The position numbers and the translations under genes were made by a program. A model generated the notes under the pieces. It did no database searches and was not told the DNA's origin. It was given only the letters and a program-made list of their open reading frames with translations. From Granulicella sp. (GTDB taxonomy: Bacteria > Acidobacteriota > Terriglobia > Terriglobales > Acidobacteriaceae), in contig PLOT01000122.1 of assembly GCA_003142215.1 (NCBI GenBank), forward strand, positions 7,711 to 47,371: a stretch of DNA of 39,661 bases, read 5' to 3'. Below are positions 36,133 through 39,661 of this stretch, piece by piece; within the stretch, counting starts at the first letter, position 1; every line of letters starts with the position of its first letter.

Positions 36133-36648
36133 ATGAAGACAAAATCGCAGACCAAGCCAGTCGTCGCAGTTCTCATGGGCAGCCGCAACGATTATGCGGT
36201 GATGCGCGCAGCCGTAGACATCCTGCGCGAGTTCGGCGTTTCCTATGAGGCCCGAGTCGTCTCGGCGCACCGCACGCCCGACCAGATGTTCGCCTACGCA
36301 GAGTCGGCCGCATCCCGCGGCCTGCGCGTCATCATTGCCGGCGCGGGGGGCGCCGCCCACGTCGCCGGAATGCTCGCCGCCAAGACGACCGTTCCAGTCC
36401 TCGGCGTTCCCATCGCGGCCACAGCGCTTCAGGGCCTCGATTCGTTGTTCTCCATCGTCCAGATGCCGAAGGGAGTTCCCGTGGCGACCTTCGCCATCGG
36501 AGCCGCCGGCGCTGCCAACGCTGCCATCTTCGCCGTGCAGATCCTCGCGGCCACCGACTCAGAGTTGCAGGCCAAGCTCATGGCCTGGCGTGCTGCCCGC
36601 CGCGACGAGGTCCTAGCGCAGTCCCTCGATGACGAGGTTCCAGCGTAA
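36133..36648 (+). CDS. purE: N5-carboxyaminoimidazole ribonucleotide mutase
   Basis: 'VVAVLMGSRNDYAVMRAAVDILREFGVSYEARVVSAHRTPDQMFAYAESA', 'VIIAGAGGAAHVAGMLAAKTTVPVLGVPI', 'DSLFSIVQMPKGVPVATFAIG'. Confidence 0.95.
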   Translation: MKTKSQTKPVVAVLMGSRNDYAVMRAAVDILREFGVSYEARVVSAHRTPDQMFAYAESAASRGLRVIIAGAGGAAHVAGMLAAKTTVPVLGVPIAATALQGLDSLFSIVQMPKGVPVATFAIGAAGAANAAIFAVQILAATDSELQAKLMAWRAARRDEVLAQSLDDEVPA

Positions 36649-36968
36649 CCGGGGCCACATCTTTATTTTCAGCAATTCAGCCAAATCGCTGGGGTCCAGA
36701 CAACAGCGGCGAGCGGACGGCCTGTCTCCGTCGTCCTTCTTGAATGATGACAGCATAGAGCGGAAATAAGCCTGCATTTTGCACAGATTATTGGTTGGGA
36801 TTGGCTTTGATTGTAACTTCCCGTTGATTTTGAGATGGTAGCATTGGATGCAAAGCTGAGAGACCAGACGGCAAAGAAACCTAGATCCGCTGATAGACGG
36901 GCGCGGGTTTGTGCGTACCCGGCGGCAATTCCAGTAACAATGCCGATCGAAACTTCCAGGAGGGTCCA

Positions 36969-39661
36969 ATGTTAAATGTGTGGATGAGCAAAATCAAGAT
37001 GGTGACCTTGGCGCTTTGTTGCGCGCTTCTGTGCATAGCAGCCACCGCGGTGCTGGCGCAATCGACGACCCAGGGCGCAATCGGCGGGACAGTGTTCGAT
37101 CCGACCAACGCGGCGATTGTGAATGCGACGGTGACGATTCACAACGACGCGACCAATGCGGAACAGACGCTGACTTCGGATTCGAGTGGTTACTTCAAAG
37201 CGCCACTGCTGGAGCCAGGGACATATACGGTGACGGTTGCGGCTGCGGGCTTCAGTGGGTACAAGACAGATGTGCAGGTGGCTCTGGGGCAGATGACGGA
37301 GTTGACGCCTCACCTGACGACGGGCTCTGCATCGACGGTGGTGGAGGTGACATCGCAGGCTCCAGTCCTGAACTTCGATTCGCCTGATTTTTCGGCGAAC
37401 CTGAATACGCGGGCGCTGGAGAATGTACCGGTGAACAATCTGCGCTGGTCGAGCCTTGCGCTGATAACTCCTGGAGTTGTCTCGGACTCGAACGGATTTG
37501 GACTGGTGAGTATTCGCGGGATCAGCCCGCTCCTGAACAACGTGCTGATCGACGGCGCGGACGACAACCAGGCGATGTATGCAGAGGAGCGCGGGCGCAC
37601 GCGTGAGGCGTATTCGACGCCGCCCGCGGCAATCCGCGAGTTCAACGTGAACACGGGTGTGTATCAGGCTGAGTATGGCCGTGCGGCCGGCGGCGTGATC
37701 AACTCGGTGACCAAGAGCGGCGGCAATCAGCTGCATGGACAGGCTTACTTCTCGGACCGCGAGAGCGCGTGGGGCGCGTACAACCCGTATACGACGAACA
37801 CGACTGCGGTCTATGCAAATGGCGGGACGGTTCCCTCGAGCTTTGTGACCTCGCCCTACAAGCCGTCTGATTCGCGCAGAATCTGGGGCTTCAATGCAGG
37901 CGGCGCGCTGATCCAGAACAAGCTGTTCTGGGAGTACACATACGACCAGCATCGCCGGATATTCCCGGGAACGGCCAAGGCAAACTCGCCATCATCTTTC
38001 TTCACACAGCCGGATGCGGCAAACGCAGGAAGTCTCAATACGGTGACGCCTCCGGCCACCGCGACAGTCACCTATCCAACCTACACATGCAATCTGGCGA
38101 CGGGCTACCTGACACCTCCAGCATCCCCGGTTCCTGGTTATAACATTGCGGCTCCGGCACTGGACGCGCAGGTTTGTACGATGGCGGCGCGCGAAGGTCT
38201 AGCGAGCTACGGCGCAGGCGCTGCGACATACGCCACTGGACTTGGCGTGCTGCTTACCGATCTGGGCAGCGTACCACGCTCGGGCTACCAGGAAGTGAAC
38301 ATGCCGAAGCTGGACTGGCAGGTCAACAACAAGAACCACGCCAGCTTCCTTTACAACCGGCTGCGCTGGGATTCACCGGGCGGCGTGCAGACGCAGGCGA
38401 CCAACAACTATGCCGTCGATACGTTTGGCATGGACTATGTGAAGCTGGACTATGGTGTCGCGAAGTTGTCCAGTCAACTGAATTCGAACATCAGCAACGA
38501 AGTTCTCTATCAGTTTGGCCGCGAGCTAAACGACGAGAGCCAGCAGCCGTACAGCGCGTTTACCAATCAGTATCTACAGGGAACGGGCACATCCGCGGGC
38601 AATGTTCCCGAGGTGGGACTGGCAACCTCGACGGGGTTCTACCTGGGCTCGCCGTACTACTCGTACCGCAAGGCGCTGCCGGATGAGCACAAGTGGCAGA
38701 TCGGCGATGTGCTGTATGTGAGCCACAGCAACCACAGCTTCAAGTTCGGCGTGGACATGGTGCATAACTACGACCTACAGAACAATACGTACGAGAGCAA
38801 TGGATACATCTCGTACAGCTATGTGACCAATTTCCTGGCCGATCTGGCGTCCGATGGCAAGGCGGTGGATACATGCGACAGCGGGGCCTCAGCTTATGCG
38901 TCGGCCACGGCAAGCGCAGTTGGGAACTATCCGTGCTACACCTCGTTTGCGCAGGGCTTTGGCGCTCCAGTGTATGCGATCTCGACCATGGACTACGGGT
39001 TCTTTGCGCAGGACAACTGGAAGGTTAGTCCTCAACTGACCTTAGAGCTGGGTCTGCGGTACGACTATGAGCATTTGCCGGGAGCCTCCGCCAACGCAAA
39101 CCTGACGACGGCGACGGGCACCTTTGTTCCGTATACCGGAATCAGCAACGCGCCGAGCGACAAGAACAATCTTGGGCCGCGTCTTGGCTTTGCCTACGAC
39201 GTGACGGGCAGCGGCAAGACGGTTGTGCGTGGCGGCTACGGCATGTTCTACGGGCGCATTACGAACGGCATATTGCTGAACGTGCTGCTGAGCACGGGCA
39301 GCCCGAACGGGCAGTATACGTCGTCGCTGAAGCCAGCAACATTCTGCAATGCTCCGTTCGGCACTACTCCTGGACCTGGAATCGTGGTTTGTGCGACTGG
39401 AGTTTCCGTTGGGAGCGGCGCACCGGTCTTCCCGAATATCATCTCCGCGGCTACACCTCCTACTCCAGGTTCCTACTTCCTGGCACCCAATCTACAGAAC
39501 CCGATGGTGCATGAGTTCGACCTGATCCTACAGCAACAGGTCGGCAAGGGCACGGTTGCTTCGGTGAGCTACCTGGGCGCGCTGGGCAAGGAACTGACCA
39601 ACTTCGTGAATACGAACCTGGCTCCGTCGACGTCGAATGCAACCATTACGATCAGCGACCC
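36969..39661 (+). CDS. TonB-dependent receptor with N-terminal carboxypeptidase-regulatory-like domain (3' end outside window)
   Basis: Read in frame from ATG 36969 (AGGAGGG SD): signal peptide, 'TTQGAIGGTVFDPTNAAIVNATVTIHNDATNAEQTLTSDSSGYFKAPLLEPGTYTVTVAAAGF', plug 'VSIRGISPLLNNVLIDGADDNQ', 'YGRAAGGVINSVTKSGGNQLHGQAYFSDR'; stays open at 39661. Absent from the ORF track because no stop occurs. Confidence 0.92.
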   Translation, partial: MLNVWMSKIKMVTLALCCALLCIAATAVLAQSTTQGAIGGTVFDPTNAAIVNATVTIHNDATNAEQTLTSDSSGYFKAPLLEPGTYTVTVAAAGFSGYKTDVQVALGQMTELTPHLTTGSASTVVEVTSQAPVLNFDSPDFSANLNTRALENVPVNNLRWSSLALITPGVVSDSNGFGLVSIRGISPLLNNVLIDGADDNQAMYAEERGRTREAYSTPPAAIREFNVNTGVYQAEYGRAAGGVINSVTKSGGNQLHGQAYFSDRESAWGAYNPYTTNTTAVYANGGTVPSSFVTSPYKPSDSRRIWGFNAGGALIQNKLFWEYTYDQHRRIFPGTAKANSPSSFFTQPDAANAGSLNTVTPPATATVTYPTYTCNLATGYLTPPASPVPGYNIAAPALDAQVCTMAAREGLASYGAGAATYATGLGVLLTDLGSVPRSGYQEVNMPKLDWQVNNKNHASFLYNRLRWDSPGGVQTQATNNYAVDTFGMDYVKLDYGVAKLSSQLNSNISNEVLYQFGRELNDESQQPYSAFTNQYLQGTGTSAGNVPEVGLATSTGFYLGSPYYSYRKALPDEHKWQIGDVLYVSHSNHSFKFGVDMVHNYDLQNNTYESNGYISYSYVTNFLADLASDGKAVDTCDSGASAYASATASAVGNYPCYTSFAQGFGAPVYAISTMDYGFFAQDNWKVSPQLTLELGLRYDYEHLPGASANANLTTATGTFVPYTGISNAPSDKNNLGPRLGFAYDVTGSGKTVVRGGYGMFYGRITNGILLNVLLSTGSPNGQYTSSLKPATFCNAPFGTTPGPGIVVCATGVSVGSGAPVFPNIISAATPPTPGSYFLAPNLQNPMVHEFDLILQQQVGKGTVASVSYLGALGKELTNFVNTNLAPSTSNATITISD

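Noticed and set aside
34659-36188. 509-aa minus-strand ORF opposite dnaN
   Set aside because: Antisense shadow; dnaN on the plus strand is unambiguous.
36840-36968. TPP riboswitch suggested by 'gctgagagaccag'
   Set aside because: The remaining conserved TPP segments (e.g. ACCUGAUCUGGAUAAUGCC) are absent.

Overview
The window is a GC-rich bacterial chromosomal segment. Gene content, codon usage and repeat types look like an Acidobacteriota (Terriglobales-type) genome; this is inferred, not tested. Most of it is dense housekeeping and carbohydrate-degradation genes: a rhamnogalacturonan-acetylesterase-like SGNH hydrolase, ROK kinase, prmC, GH28, gatC/gatA, ruvX, greA-type factor, CDP-alcohol phosphatidyltransferase, maf, tgt, GH115, GH29, folK, lpxC, M20 peptidase, efp, acylphosphatase, apt, zinc ADH, lpdA, dnaN, purE, and a TonB-dependent receptor cut by the right edge. 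Small accessory modules are embedded: a HEPN gene overlapping an uncharacterised partner gene (28921-29690), a HicB/HicA pair directly behind lpdA, and a DUF3592-like orphan. The most unusual signals are: (1) dispersed repeat sequence captured in frame inside prmC and tgt, the tgt copy built of period-8 units; (2) a ~125-bp palindromic, MITE-like element with long terminal inverted repeats, in two copies; (3) tandem hairpin repeats abutting start codons; (4) a matrixin-like surface protein whose zinc-binding motif is completely substituted, preceded by a structured leader that would sequester the Shine-Dalgarno of its operon; (5) the HEPN/partner pair. No rRNA, tRNA, CRISPR array, integrase or transposase gene was recognised.
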